A stretch of 63,476 nt of DNA from Bacillota bacterium (lineage in GTDB: Bacteria > Bacillota > Clostridia > Oscillospirales > Ruminococcaceae), in NCBI GenBank assembly GCA_029572815.1, contig JAKPUQ010000190.1, positions 1 to 63,476 on the forward strand. Reading direction: 5' to 3'. The notes under the pieces were generated by a model. The model saw nothing but the letters and a program-made list of their open reading frames with translations, did not search any database and was not told the DNA's origin. The stretch's first letter is position 1; each line of letters starts with the position of its first letter. Below are positions 17,698 through 26,008 of the stretch, in pieces. The translations under genes were made by a program, and so were the position numbers.

Positions 17698-18972
17698 ATG
17701 GACAGTTCAGACATATGGAAGATAGTTCTGGTCATAGCGATGATGGTGTTTTCCGCAGTATTCTCTGGTACCGAGACCGCATATTCCAACGTCAACAAGC
17801 TCCGCCTCAAGAACTATGAGGCACAGGGCAGCAAAAAGGCGAAAAAGGCGCTGAAGCTGGCTAACCGCTTCGACGAGGTGCTGACGGCGGTGCTTATCGG
17901 AAACAATATCGTGAACATCGCCACATCATCTGTAAGCACTATCTTATTTATAAGTATAATGGGCAGCAAGGGCGCTGCGGTATCAACTATCGTTATCACG
18001 GTACTGGTGCTGGTATTCTGCGAGGTGCTGCCGAAGTCATACGCCAAGAAGAACGCGGAGAAGCTGGCGCTTGCCTTTGCTGGACCTCTCTCCGTACTGG
18101 TAACAGTGTTCAAGCCCTTTGTGTGGCTGCTCAACAAGCTATCATCGGCAATATCCAAGGGCGATGAGGCTCCCAGCGTTACCGAGGACGAGCTGAAGTA
18201 CATGATCGACGAGATCGAGGAGCAGGGCGTTATCGAGGAGCAGGAGAGCGAGCTGGTGAAGAGCGCTCTGGAGTTCGACGAGATAAACGTCAACGAGATA
18301 CTAATTCCCCGTGTAAAGGTCGTGGGAGTGGAGCTGGGCTCAACTATCGACGAGATAAAGGAGCTTTTCAGCACCGAGATGTACTCCCGTCTTCCCGTTT
18401 ATGAAAAGAGCCTGGACAATATCCGCGGTATCATCACCAACAAGGCATTCTTCAAAATGCTTGTGGAGGGCGGAAGGGATATAAACTCTATCATACAGGA
18501 GGTGCCACATATAGCCGATACCAAGCTTATCAGCGAAGCAATGCGTGATATGCAGCGCTCAAAGGTCCACCTTGCGGTAGTCATAGACCAGTACGGCGGC
18601 ACCAAGGGCATTGTCACTCTCGAGGACATAATCGAGGAGCTTGTAGGTGAGATCTACGACGAGGATGACGAGATCGAGACCAATATCATGATGATAGCTC
18701 CCGATAAGTACGAAGTCGCAGGCGACATGAGCATAAGCGATATGCTTGAAATGCTTGACCTTGACGAGGATATGATAACCACGGATTATACCTCCGTAGG
18801 CGGCTGGGTCACCGATGTAATGGAGCATATCCCCGAGGCAGGCGAGACAGCCGAGAGCGGTATTTTCCGCATTACAGCAGCCGAGGTCAACGAGCAGACC
18901 GTAGAAAAGGTCATAATCGAGGTTCTTCCTACTGATGACGATGAGGAAGATGACGAGGACGACGACGAATAG
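17698..18972 (+). CDS. CNNM/CorC (HlyC) family membrane protein
   Basis: A 424-residue protein of the CNNM/CorC family linked to Mg/Co transport. The DUF21 membrane domain (about residues 1-190) opens with MVFSAVFSGTETAYSNVN, a family hallmark. A pair of CBS domains follows (ILIPRVKVVGVEL; VVIDQYGGTKGIVTLEDIIE). The CorC_HlyC C-terminal domain has YEVAGDMSISDM. The protein ends in an acidic run (DDDEEDDEDDDE). I start at 17698, where AAAGGAATT precedes the ATG. The stop codon is one base from the start of a palindromic repeat element. Confidence 0.93.
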   Translation: MDSSDIWKIVLVIAMMVFSAVFSGTETAYSNVNKLRLKNYEAQGSKKAKKALKLANRFDEVLTAVLIGNNIVNIATSSVSTILFISIMGSKGAAVSTIVITVLVLVFCEVLPKSYAKKNAEKLALAFAGPLSVLVTVFKPFVWLLNKLSSAISKGDEAPSVTEDELKYMIDEIEEQGVIEEQESELVKSALEFDEINVNEILIPRVKVVGVELGSTIDEIKELFSTEMYSRLPVYEKSLDNIRGIITNKAFFKMLVEGGRDINSIIQEVPHIADTKLISEAMRDMQRSKVHLAVVIDQYGGTKGIVTLEDIIEELVGEIYDEDDEIETNIMMIAPDKYEVAGDMSISDMLEMLDLDEDMITTDYTSVGGWVTDVMEHIPEAGETAESGIFRITAAEVNEQTVEKVIIEVLPTDDDEEDDEDDDE

Positions 18973-18973
18973 T

Positions 18974-19156
18974 ATAAATCAAAATTTAGCTTTGCTAAAT
19001 TTTGATTTGAGTTTAGAGTTGAGAGTTTAGAGTTGAAAGTTGTGGAGTCGCCTGCGGCGACAATATTTAAATATTGTGAGTGAAGCGAACACATTAACTC
19101 TCAACCCTCAACTTTCAACTATCAACTTAGCGCATACGCGCTAAATTATGATTTAT
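18974..19156. repeat. Complete palindromic heptamer-arm element, copy B, with terminal inverted repeats
   Basis: A 183-bp MITE-like element. Its ends are ATAAATCAAAATTTAGC and the inverse of GCTAAATTATGATTTAT (16 of 17 match). Inside are a terminal hairpin, a left arm of GAGTTTA/GAGTTGA heptamers, hairpin GTCGCC-TGC-GGCGAC, TATTTAAATA, a TGTG...CACA hairpin, a right arm of TCAACTC-type heptamers complementary to the left arm, and AGCGC/GCGCT. The core equals copy A at 1-142, but the arm sequences differ. It encodes no protein, and I see no clear target duplication. Confidence 0.85.
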
Positions 19157-19179
19157 CTCAACATAAGAATAAACATAAT

Positions 19180-19219
19180 GCCCCTGAGCGTTACAAAACC
19201 GCTCAGGGGCAAATTTTTT
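19180..19219. terminator. Terminator between the CorC-type gene and the kinase operon
   Basis: An 11-bp inverted repeat GCCCCTGAGCG/CGCTCAGGGGC; on the plus strand it is followed by AAATTTTTT. Confidence 0.8.
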
Positions 19220-19234
19220 GGTTTCGGGAGCTTG

Positions 19235-20550
19235 TTATTCTACCGTGCCCTCGCTTCTGCCGATAGTGAGGACGAAGCCCTTGTTGATGGGCATTATGCC
19301 GTTGGGGTCAACGGTCTTCACAGTGTTGTCGGGAAGCTTAACGCTCCAGGTGTTCTGTGTCAGGTTGCGGAGAGCGTGCTTGCTGGGATCCTTCTTGTTG
19401 CGGACTACCTCGCCGATGATCTTGTGGAAGTCTCCCTCGGTGTCGCTTGCCATGCCGTCATAGAGCTTTGCACCGCCGAATGCAGGGAGCTCAAAGCGCT
19501 TGAACTTTATGCTGTCTGTGCAGGTCAGCTGACCGCCGCAGTACATACAGTTTACGGAATACTTGGGAGCAATAAAGGTCTCCTTTCCGCAGTGAGGGCA
19601 GGGAACGGTCTCGCTTCTCAGCTTTACGAAGGCGTCCAGCCAGGTCATTTCGATAACGCGGTCATAGGGCGGCTTCACGGAGCTCTTGCCGAAGGACTGT
19701 ATGAACAGGTCGCGGATATAGTCTGGGTATATCTTCCAGAAGCGGAGAGTATTTGTGTTCAGCTGGTTATTTGCGGCGTTTCTGTCGTCCTCGGGGTCGA
19801 GAACGAAAACCGGATCGCTGCCGTAGAACTTCTTCTCCAGCTCAGGCGTCATGCAGGGGGGGTTGAATACTTTCCCTCAAGAGGGTGCTCGATAAAGAGC
19901 ATACGGAACAGGATAACAGCCAGTGAGAAGCGGTCTGAGCGCTTGTCGGGAGCACCGCCGAGAACTACCTCGGGTGCCATGTAGCGCTGCTTGCCTGCGA
20001 TTCCGAAGTTTACACCGCGCTCGGAAACATTGTCATTGTCACATATAAGAACATCGCCGTTCTGCGGATCGATGAAGAAGTTTCCGTTATTCAGATCCTG
20101 ATAGCTGTAGCCGTCATTGTGGAGAGCGCGGAAGCCCTCGATGATATTGATAGCGGCGTTGCAGCGGGCGGTGATATTGGCGAAGCTTGCCTTCATTCGG
20201 CGTGTCTTGGGGTCCCAGAGGAGGAAGCGTGTCAGCTCCTCAAAGCCCTTGGGACGGAGTGGCATGATATAGCCGAAGCTGCCGTCTATCCAGTCGGAGA
20301 GCTCCTCGGGCCAGAGGAAATTCTTGGTGGGAGCGCCCTTCTTTATGTTTGCCTTGAGATTTTCGTAGAACTCCTGGGGGTTCTTCATCTTGTCGATGGT
20401 GGACTTATGGTACCATTTCAGTGCCATTTCCTTTCCTCCGCACTCGACTCTGTAGACGTTTCCCTGTCCGCCTCCGCCGAGAAACTCCAGTATAGTGAAG
20501 GTGGAATTATAGATAGTTCTGCCTTTGTAGCCTACTTTAAGTTCTGCCAT
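19235..20550 (-). pseudogene. Atypical protein kinase with zinc ribbon, frameshifted at a G7 tract
   Basis: A Ser/Thr-kinase-like protein in two frames. The first part (20550-19863) has a glycine loop GGGGQGNVYRV, the lysine in MALKWYHK, a catalytic-loop-like YQDLNNGNF (no His-Arg before Asp), CDNDNVS in place of DFG, and MAPEVVLGG. The second part has two Cys pairs (CPHC, CMYC) and a C-terminal beta-rich domain. The break is at seven G at 19856-19862; one more base restores STPPCMTPELEKKFYG. It is the last gene after MBOAT and SGNH genes. It may regulate that operon's process, but activity is uncertain given the altered motifs. Confidence 0.8.
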
Positions 20551-20608
20551 GATCGACTCCTTTCATAGTCCCTATATGAGCACAGGCGGAGTTGTCTGCC
20601 TGATACTG

Positions 20609-21571
20609 TCACTGATTTGAAAATTCTTCGTTCTGGGGAAGTCCCTGAGTTGCAGTCTCAGTCTCCGCAGGTTCCGATGCATATGTTGCAGCTTCCTCTG
20701 CCTGAGCATTTTCTGCGGGTGCAGCCGCCGCAGGCTGTCCCTGAGAAACTGTATTTGCACAGAGCCATTCGCACCATGTGGTGTAGTACTTACCGAGTAC
20801 GTGTATTCCGTCACTGGTGTAGTCGGCGGTAAGTGCGCCTGTTTCGTCGTCAAATACGCTGTTGATGTCGATGTAGTAGGTATGTACGCCGTCTGCCATT
20901 TCGCTCATACGTGAGTTGAGCATATTCAGTCTCTCATTTGAGATGAGAGAGGTCTCGGCAGCAGGTGTGACGTGGAGGTTGCCCTCGATGTAGATGATTG
21001 CATCGGGCTGTACCTCGCGGATACCGTCGATGAGCTGTCTGTAAGCGGAAACGGTCCGCTCGATGTCATTGCCTACTTCGTTTATGCCCAGCATAACGTA
21101 TATCTTGCCATAGGGCTTTGCGTTGAGAGCTCCCCAGACGGTGCTTCCGCCGATGGTGGTCTCATTGATCTTGTAAGCCGAAAGACCAATATCGCAGAAA
21201 TAATCCGCATTTTTCAGCGTTCCGTAGTCCCTCAGACCAACTGTACGGGAGTCACCGATGAACAGGGCGTCATCGAAATATTCGGGACCGCTCTGTACGA
21301 AGGTGCCCTTTACGGGCTCGGAAGCTGATGTTGCAGCCTCAGTGGCGGCAGCGGTCTCGCCCTCGGAAGTGGGCTGAGTCTCCTTGGGAGCCTCGGTAGA
21401 GCCCTCACTGTCCGTATCAGCAGGCTGAGTACTGATCACGGGAGCCCTTGCAGCTGCCTTCTGCTGCTTTATATCGCTGTTTTCCCAGATCTTTCTGAAC
21501 ATGATCGGCGATGCGACAATGCAGGTGAACAGCAGTATGATCGTATATAATCCTTTTTTTAAATTATTCAC
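20609..21571 (-). CDS. Membrane-anchored SGNH-fold protein
   Basis: A 320-residue protein with one N-terminal membrane helix (TIILLFTCIVASPIMF), a Thr/Glu-rich linker and an SGNH hydrolase-like domain from about residue 95. Block I is FIGDSRTVGL (GDSR), block III MLGINEVGND and block V DGIHVLGKYY, so Ser, Asp and His are present. An Ala/Glu/Thr-rich tail ends the protein. It starts at GTG 21571 after GGAGAGA. Downstream of an MBOAT gene, such a protein commonly works with it in O-acetylating an extracellular polymer; the polymer is unknown. Confidence 0.88.
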   Translation of the reverse strand: MNNLKKGLYTIILLFTCIVASPIMFRKIWENSDIKQQKAAARAPVISTQPADTDSEGSTEAPKETQPTSEGETAAATEAATSASEPVKGTFVQSGPEYFDDALFIGDSRTVGLRDYGTLKNADYFCDIGLSAYKINETTIGGSTVWGALNAKPYGKIYVMLGINEVGNDIERTVSAYRQLIDGIREVQPDAIIYIEGNLHVTPAAETSLISNERLNMLNSRMSEMADGVHTYYIDINSVFDDETGALTADYTSDGIHVLGKYYTTWCEWLCANTVSQGQPAAAAPAENAQAEEAATYASEPAETETATQGLPQNEEFSNQ

Positions 21572-21583
21572 GCTTGTCTCTCC

Positions 21584-23275
21584 TTAGAATCTGAAATACA
21601 TGAAGGGGTCGTCCATTCCTCTGTACATACAGTAGACAGAAGCCCCGAATATTACCAGAAGCAACAATACAGTCACGATGGAATTTTTCATCTTCTTGTA
21701 GATGGCTTCGGGTATCCTTGTGGAGAAGATCAGTCCTGCGGCGAAGTACTTCCAGTACTTGTGCCAGTAATGAACGTAGTCATTTTCCATTATATATTCT
21801 GCCTTCTTGTGCATGAATGGGATAAGATTTCTGAAGTAGACTCCCAGTTCGTGGAAATCGGTAACAGCAAAGAGGAGCCAGGTCAGCGGGATAATGAGTA
21901 TCATATAAGCGTGACCGACTATCTTGTGCTTGTTGAAGAAATTGCCTGTCCAGTATTTTTCTGTCATTATGATAGCGAAGAGCACCAGTCCCCAGATAAC
22001 GAAGTTCCAGCTTGCGCCGTGCCAGAGACCTGTGAACAGCCATACCACAAGGGTGTTGAAGAACAGTCTTCCGGGACCCTTACGGTTGCCGCCCAGGGGA
22101 ATGTAGACATAGTCCTTGAACCATGTGCCCAGAGTCATGTGCCAGCGTCTCCAGAACTCGGTCATGGTGACTGACATATACGGGTGGTCGAAGTTCCTGG
22201 GGAGCTCGAAGCCCATTATCTTTCCGAGACCTATCGCCATGAGGGAATAGCCGCAGAAGTCAAAATAGAGCTGGAAGGAATATGCAAATATGCCCAGCCA
22301 TGCCAGTGGCGAGGATATGCTGTCGAAGCCGACCATGGAAATATCGCTCCAGAGTCCGCCCACCTGATTTGCAATGAGGACCTTATAGCCAAGACCGATA
22401 GTGAAGGTCTTGAGGCCGTCCTCTACCTTATCTAAGGTGTGTTTACGGCTCTTGAGTTCCTTTGCTACATGGTCGTAGGTAACGATAGGACCTGCGATGA
22501 GCTGAGGGAACATACTGATGTATGCGCCGTAGTTTATCAGGTTCTTTTCAGCCTGCGCCTTGCCCTTATATACGTCAGCGATGTAGGAGACGTTCTGGAA
22601 GGTGTAGAAGCTGATACCGATAGGGAGGATAATATTCTTTACTGTAAGGCTCTGGTGGAAGATGGCGTTGATGTTCTCGGTGCCGAAGGTCCAGTATTTG
22701 AAGAAGATGAGCCACCAGAAGTTGAAGGCAACGCCGAAAAAGAGCCAGAGCTTTTTCGTGTATTTACTGTTTTCGATGAACTGACCAACAATGAAGTTGA
22801 CCAGGTTGGTCAGCAGGAAAAGAACTATATAGACCAGCTTTCCCACGCCGAGACCGTAGAATATGACGCTTCCTGCCAGTATGACAAGATTCTGGTACTG
22901 GAGGCGGTTTGAGGAGTAGGCGAGCAGCAGAAGTATCGCCACACAGCCTATGAAGATACAGATGCTCTTTGCATTCCTGTAGGCAGGCATACTGAACAGG
23001 TAGTAAGCTGCGGCAGCAGCGCCTACGATGATCAGCGAGCATCGGAACCGCTTTTCGGGAGCGTTGTTTGATTCATATATCAGTAACAGCACAGAGGCTA
23101 AGTATATCAGTATGGGGAGCGGTCTGAAGAGACGCATCACCATGAACATATCTATGCCGACAATAATGGCGGATACCACCACTACGGCATTTCGGTATTT
23201 TTTTTCGGAAGCCGAATAGAATATCAGAAAAACAGGCAAGAAAATGAAAATAAATTTCAAGCTGCTGAAAACCAA
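21584..23275 (-). CDS. MBOAT family membrane O-acyltransferase (AlgI-like)
   Basis: A polytopic acyltransferase of about 563 residues and 11 or more helices that would pass acyl groups across the membrane for polymer acylation. The MBOAT core is clear: FWRRWHMTLGTWFKDYVYI, then VWLFTGLWHGASWNFV with the catalytic histidine. I place the start at TTG 23275: it gives the usual family opening MVFSSLKFIFIFLPVF and has AAAGGGTG six bases before it, whereas an upstream GTG overlaps that site. The SGNH gene follows after 12 bases. Related systems are DltB/DltD, AlgI/AlgJ and PatA/PatB. Confidence 0.92.
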   Translation of the reverse strand: MVFSSLKFIFIFLPVFLIFYSASEKKYRNAVVVVSAIIVGIDMFMVMRLFRPLPILIYLASVLLLIYESNNAPEKRFRCSLIIVGAAAAAYYLFSMPAYRNAKSICIFIGCVAILLLLAYSSNRLQYQNLVILAGSVIFYGLGVGKLVYIVLFLLTNLVNFIVGQFIENSKYTKKLWLFFGVAFNFWWLIFFKYWTFGTENINAIFHQSLTVKNIILPIGISFYTFQNVSYIADVYKGKAQAEKNLINYGAYISMFPQLIAGPIVTYDHVAKELKSRKHTLDKVEDGLKTFTIGLGYKVLIANQVGGLWSDISMVGFDSISSPLAWLGIFAYSFQLYFDFCGYSLMAIGLGKIMGFELPRNFDHPYMSVTMTEFWRRWHMTLGTWFKDYVYIPLGGNRKGPGRLFFNTLVVWLFTGLWHGASWNFVIWGLVLFAIIMTEKYWTGNFFNKHKIVGHAYMILIIPLTWLLFAVTDFHELGVYFRNLIPFMHKKAEYIMENDYVHYWHKYWKYFAAGLIFSTRIPEAIYKKMKNSIVTVLLLLVIFGASVYCMYRGMDDPFMYFRF

Positions 23276-23374
23276 ATATATCACCCTTTAGTTATATCAT
23301 TTGCACTTTTATATGTGATTTGATAAATAAGTCTAATCTGCGGAAAATAGCATTATTCAAACTCATACATTATT

Positions 23375-23403
23375 ATTTTACACGTTTGTTTTTTAATTGT
23401 CAA
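23375..23403 (-). promoter_or_regulatory. Promoter of the MBOAT-SGNH-kinase operon
   Basis: TTGACA and TAAAAT, 17-base spacer, about 100 bases upstream of the MBOAT start on the minus strand. Confidence 0.7.
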
Positions 23404-23500
23404 TAGCTTTGGAATAATGTAGCAATTTGTTGCAAAAGCACATATATTCAGTCGATTTTTCTGCATTTTTAAACAAAGACATCAGCTTGTCAGACGAGAA

Positions 23501-23532
23501 AAAAAGTCCCCCGAGCAGACCATTCGGGGGAC
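23501..23532 (-). terminator. Terminator of the NSS transporter gene
   Basis: Stem GTCCCCCGA/TCGGGGGAC followed by seven T residues on the minus strand. Confidence 0.9.
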
Positions 23533-23538
23533 AGTTTC

Positions 23539-24942
23539 TTATATTTCTGTAACGAAAGGTGTTATGAGTATCATTATCATGCACACGGGGCAGATGAACT
23601 TTATCATAACATTGTAGAGGAGCTTTGAGCGGAATTTCTTCTCGCCCAGCATTACTTCTTCCTCTACATACTTTGTCTTTACGGCATAGCCGATGAGTAT
23701 GCAGGTAAGGAACGCCAGTATCGGCATCATGATGTTGTTTGTGGTGAAGTCAAAGAGGTCAAGTATCTGCATACCGAAGAGCTTGAACTCAGACCATGCG
23801 CTGAAGCCGAGAACGGAAAGCATACCCAGGATCAGAGTCATGATGATGACTGCGATACAGCTCTTTGACCTGCTGAGCCCGAACTTCTCCATAACTACGG
23901 CAACTACGGTCTCCATAAGGGAGATGGAGGAGGTCAGGGCTGCAAGGGATACCAGAATGAAGAATGCAGTATCGATTATCTGTCCCGCAGGCATAGCTGC
24001 GAATACCTTGGGGAGTGTTATGAACATAAGTCCGGGGCCTGCGTTGAGCGCGGACTCGTCTCCGCCGGAGAAGGCAAATACCGCAGGAACGATTATCATG
24101 CCTGCAAGGAATGCAACGAGTGTGTCAAAGACCTCTATCTGGCGGACAGAGCTCTCAAGGGAGTCCTCCTTGCGCATATATGAGCCGTATGTTATCATGA
24201 TGCCCATTGCCAGTGACATGGAGTAGAACAGCTGTCCGCAGGCAGCGGCTATGGTGCGCAGGAACTTGGATACTGTAAAGCCTGTCAGGTCGGGAAGCAG
24301 GTAATATTTAAGACCTTCGCCTGCACCGTCAAGGGTGAGGGTGTAGACTGCAATGCCGATTATGAGCACCAGCAGCACAGGCATGAGGAACTTGCTTACC
24401 TTTTCGATGCCCTTCTCAACTCCGAAGAAAACTACCAGAGCGGTCAGGAGCACATAAATAACGAAGAAAGCGGTGGGCTCACCGAGAAGCCCGATGAAGT
24501 GCTCGAAGAAGGTGAGGTTTGTCCCAGGGTCTGATGTGGCGTATGAAGCTACGGAAGCCTCCTTGCCGCCGCCTGTGATAAAGACGGTCATATATTTAAG
24601 TACCCAGCCGCCGATAACGCAGTAATAGGGGAGTATCAGGGCAGGTATGGCTGCCGCCAGTATTCCAAGAAGCGAGAAGCGCTTGTCCACGGCTTTATAG
24701 GCGCCGATAACGCTCTTGCCTGTTCTTCTGCCGATTGCAATTTCAGTGAGCATAAGTGCAAAGCCGAAGGTGATGGCGAATATGAGGTAGACCAGCAGGA
24801 ATACTCCTCCGCCGTATTTAGCGGCAAGGTAGGGAAAACGCCATATATTTCCCAGTCCTACTGCGGAGCCTGCCGCAGCAAGTACAAAGCCGATTTTTGA
24901 GCCGAAGCCTCCTCTTGATGAGGCGGTCTTTTCTTTTTCCAT
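23539..24942 (-). CDS. Sodium-dependent transporter, NSS/SNF family
   Basis: A 467-residue LeuT-fold symporter that takes up an amino acid or similar solute with sodium. The family signature GSAVGLGNIWRFPYLA sits in helix 1, followed by YGGGVFLLVYL. About 11-12 helices are visible. I use ATG 24942, since the signature normally begins some 20 residues after the start; an upstream TTG has no support. It has its own promoter (TTGATT-N17-TATAAT at 24991) and terminator. The substrate cannot be told. Confidence 0.93.
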   Translation of the reverse strand: MEKEKTASSRGGFGSKIGFVLAAAGSAVGLGNIWRFPYLAAKYGGGVFLLVYLIFAITFGFALMLTEIAIGRRTGKSVIGAYKAVDKRFSLLGILAAAIPALILPYYCVIGGWVLKYMTVFITGGGKEASVASYATSDPGTNLTFFEHFIGLLGEPTAFFVIYVLLTALVVFFGVEKGIEKVSKFLMPVLLVLIIGIAVYTLTLDGAGEGLKYYLLPDLTGFTVSKFLRTIAAACGQLFYSMSLAMGIMITYGSYMRKEDSLESSVRQIEVFDTLVAFLAGMIIVPAVFAFSGGDESALNAGPGLMFITLPKVFAAMPAGQIIDTAFFILVSLAALTSSISLMETVVAVVMEKFGLSRSKSCIAVIIMTLILGMLSVLGFSAWSEFKLFGMQILDLFDFTTNNIMMPILAFLTCILIGYAVKTKYVEEEVMLGEKKFRSKLLYNVMIKFICPVCMIMILITPFVTEI

Positions 24943-24990
24943 TGTTAATACAGTTCTTTCAAGTGTCTTTTCGTGATGCAATACAAAATA

Positions 24991-25019
24991 ATTATATCAC
25001 TGCGCGAAGAAATAATCAA
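24991..25019 (-). promoter_or_regulatory. Promoter of the NSS transporter gene
   Basis: TTGATT and TATAAT, 17 bases apart, on the minus strand. Confidence 0.75.
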
Positions 25020-25107
25020 TATGTATTTTTGTGCTGAAAAAGCATTTAAATACATACTTTTCATGATCAGCGGTCAGCGTTTCCTGCACGTTATCATTTG
25101 AGCATAA

Positions 25108-25136
25108 GAAAAAAAGGCGAACCCGAAGGTTCGCCC
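25108..25136 (-). terminator. Terminator of the yfmF-yfmH-lgt-folD operon
   Basis: Stem GGCGAACC/GGTTCGCC followed by seven T residues on the minus strand, just after folD. Confidence 0.9.
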
Positions 25137-25150
25137 TTAATTATGAATTA

Positions 25151-26008
25151 TCACTCAATTCCTGCCTGCTGCTTTGCAGCGGTGAGGGTGTTCTTCATGA
25201 GCATTGCGATCGTCATCGGACCTACGCCGCCGGGAACGGGAGTGATGAATGAAGCCTTCTTCTCAGCAGACTCAAACTCAACGTCGCCGCAGAGCTTGCC
25301 GTTGTCAAGGCGGTTCATGCCCACGTCTATGACTACTGCGCCTTCCTTTATCATGTCGCCTGTCACGAAGTTAGCGCGGCCGATAGCAACAACGAGGATA
25401 TCAGCGCCGAGACAGATCTCCTTGAGGTTCTTAGTCTTTGAGTGGCAGATAGTAACTGTTCCGTTCTTCTGGAGCAGGAGCATTGCCTGAGGCTTGCCCA
25501 CAATGTTGCTTCTTCCGATAACAACGCACTGTTTGCCTGTTATGTCTGTGCCTGTGCTCTCGATAAGGCGCATAACGCCTGCGGGAGTGCAGGGCAGGAA
25601 GGAGTACTCGCCGATCATGATCTTGCCCACGTTGATGGGGTGGAATGCGTCAACGTCCTTGTCGGGTGAGATAGCGTTGATAACAGCCTTCTCGTCGATG
25701 TGTTTGGGCAGGGGAAGCTGTACAAGTATGCCGTTTACCCTGTCGTCGCGGTTGAGAACGTTTACCAGATCAAGGAGCTGCTCCTGAGTTGTGGACTCGT
25801 CCAGTGCATACTCATAGGACTGGAAGCCTACTGCCTCACAAGCCTTCTTCTTGTTGTTTACATAAACTCTTGAAGCGGGATCGTTGCCTACGATAACTAC
25901 TGCAAGTCCTACCTTGAGCCCCTTTTCGTCCCTGAGTTTAGCTGTTTCCTCTGCGACCTCAGCCTTTACAGCTGCTGAGACAGCCTTTCCGTCGATTATC
26001 TGTGCCAT
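25151..26008 (-). CDS. folD: Methylenetetrahydrofolate dehydrogenase / cyclohydrolase
   Basis: Bifunctional cytosolic folate enzyme converting 5,10-methylene-THF to 10-formyl-THF, 285 residues. Family signatures are [18 protein letters not shown], the cofactor-site GRSNIVGKP and the C-terminal [16 protein letters not shown]. The [10 protein letters not shown] region holds the catalytic lysine. It starts immediately after the lgt stop, so it is translationally linked to that gene and is last in the operon. Confidence 0.97.
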   Translation of the reverse strand: MAQIIDGKAVSAAVKAEVAEETAKLRDEKGLKVGLAVVIVGNDPASRVYVNNKKKACEAVGFQSYEYALDESTTQEQLLDLVNVLNRDDRVNGILVQLPLPKHIDEKAVINAISPDKDVDAFHPINVGKIMIGEYSFLPCTPAGVMRLIESTGTDITGKQCVVIGRSNIVGKPQAMLLLQKNGTVTICHSKTKNLKEICLGADILVVAIGRANFVTGDMIKEGAVVIDVGMNRLDNGKLCGDVEFESAEKKASFITPVPGGVGPMTIAMLMKNTLTAAKQQAGIE

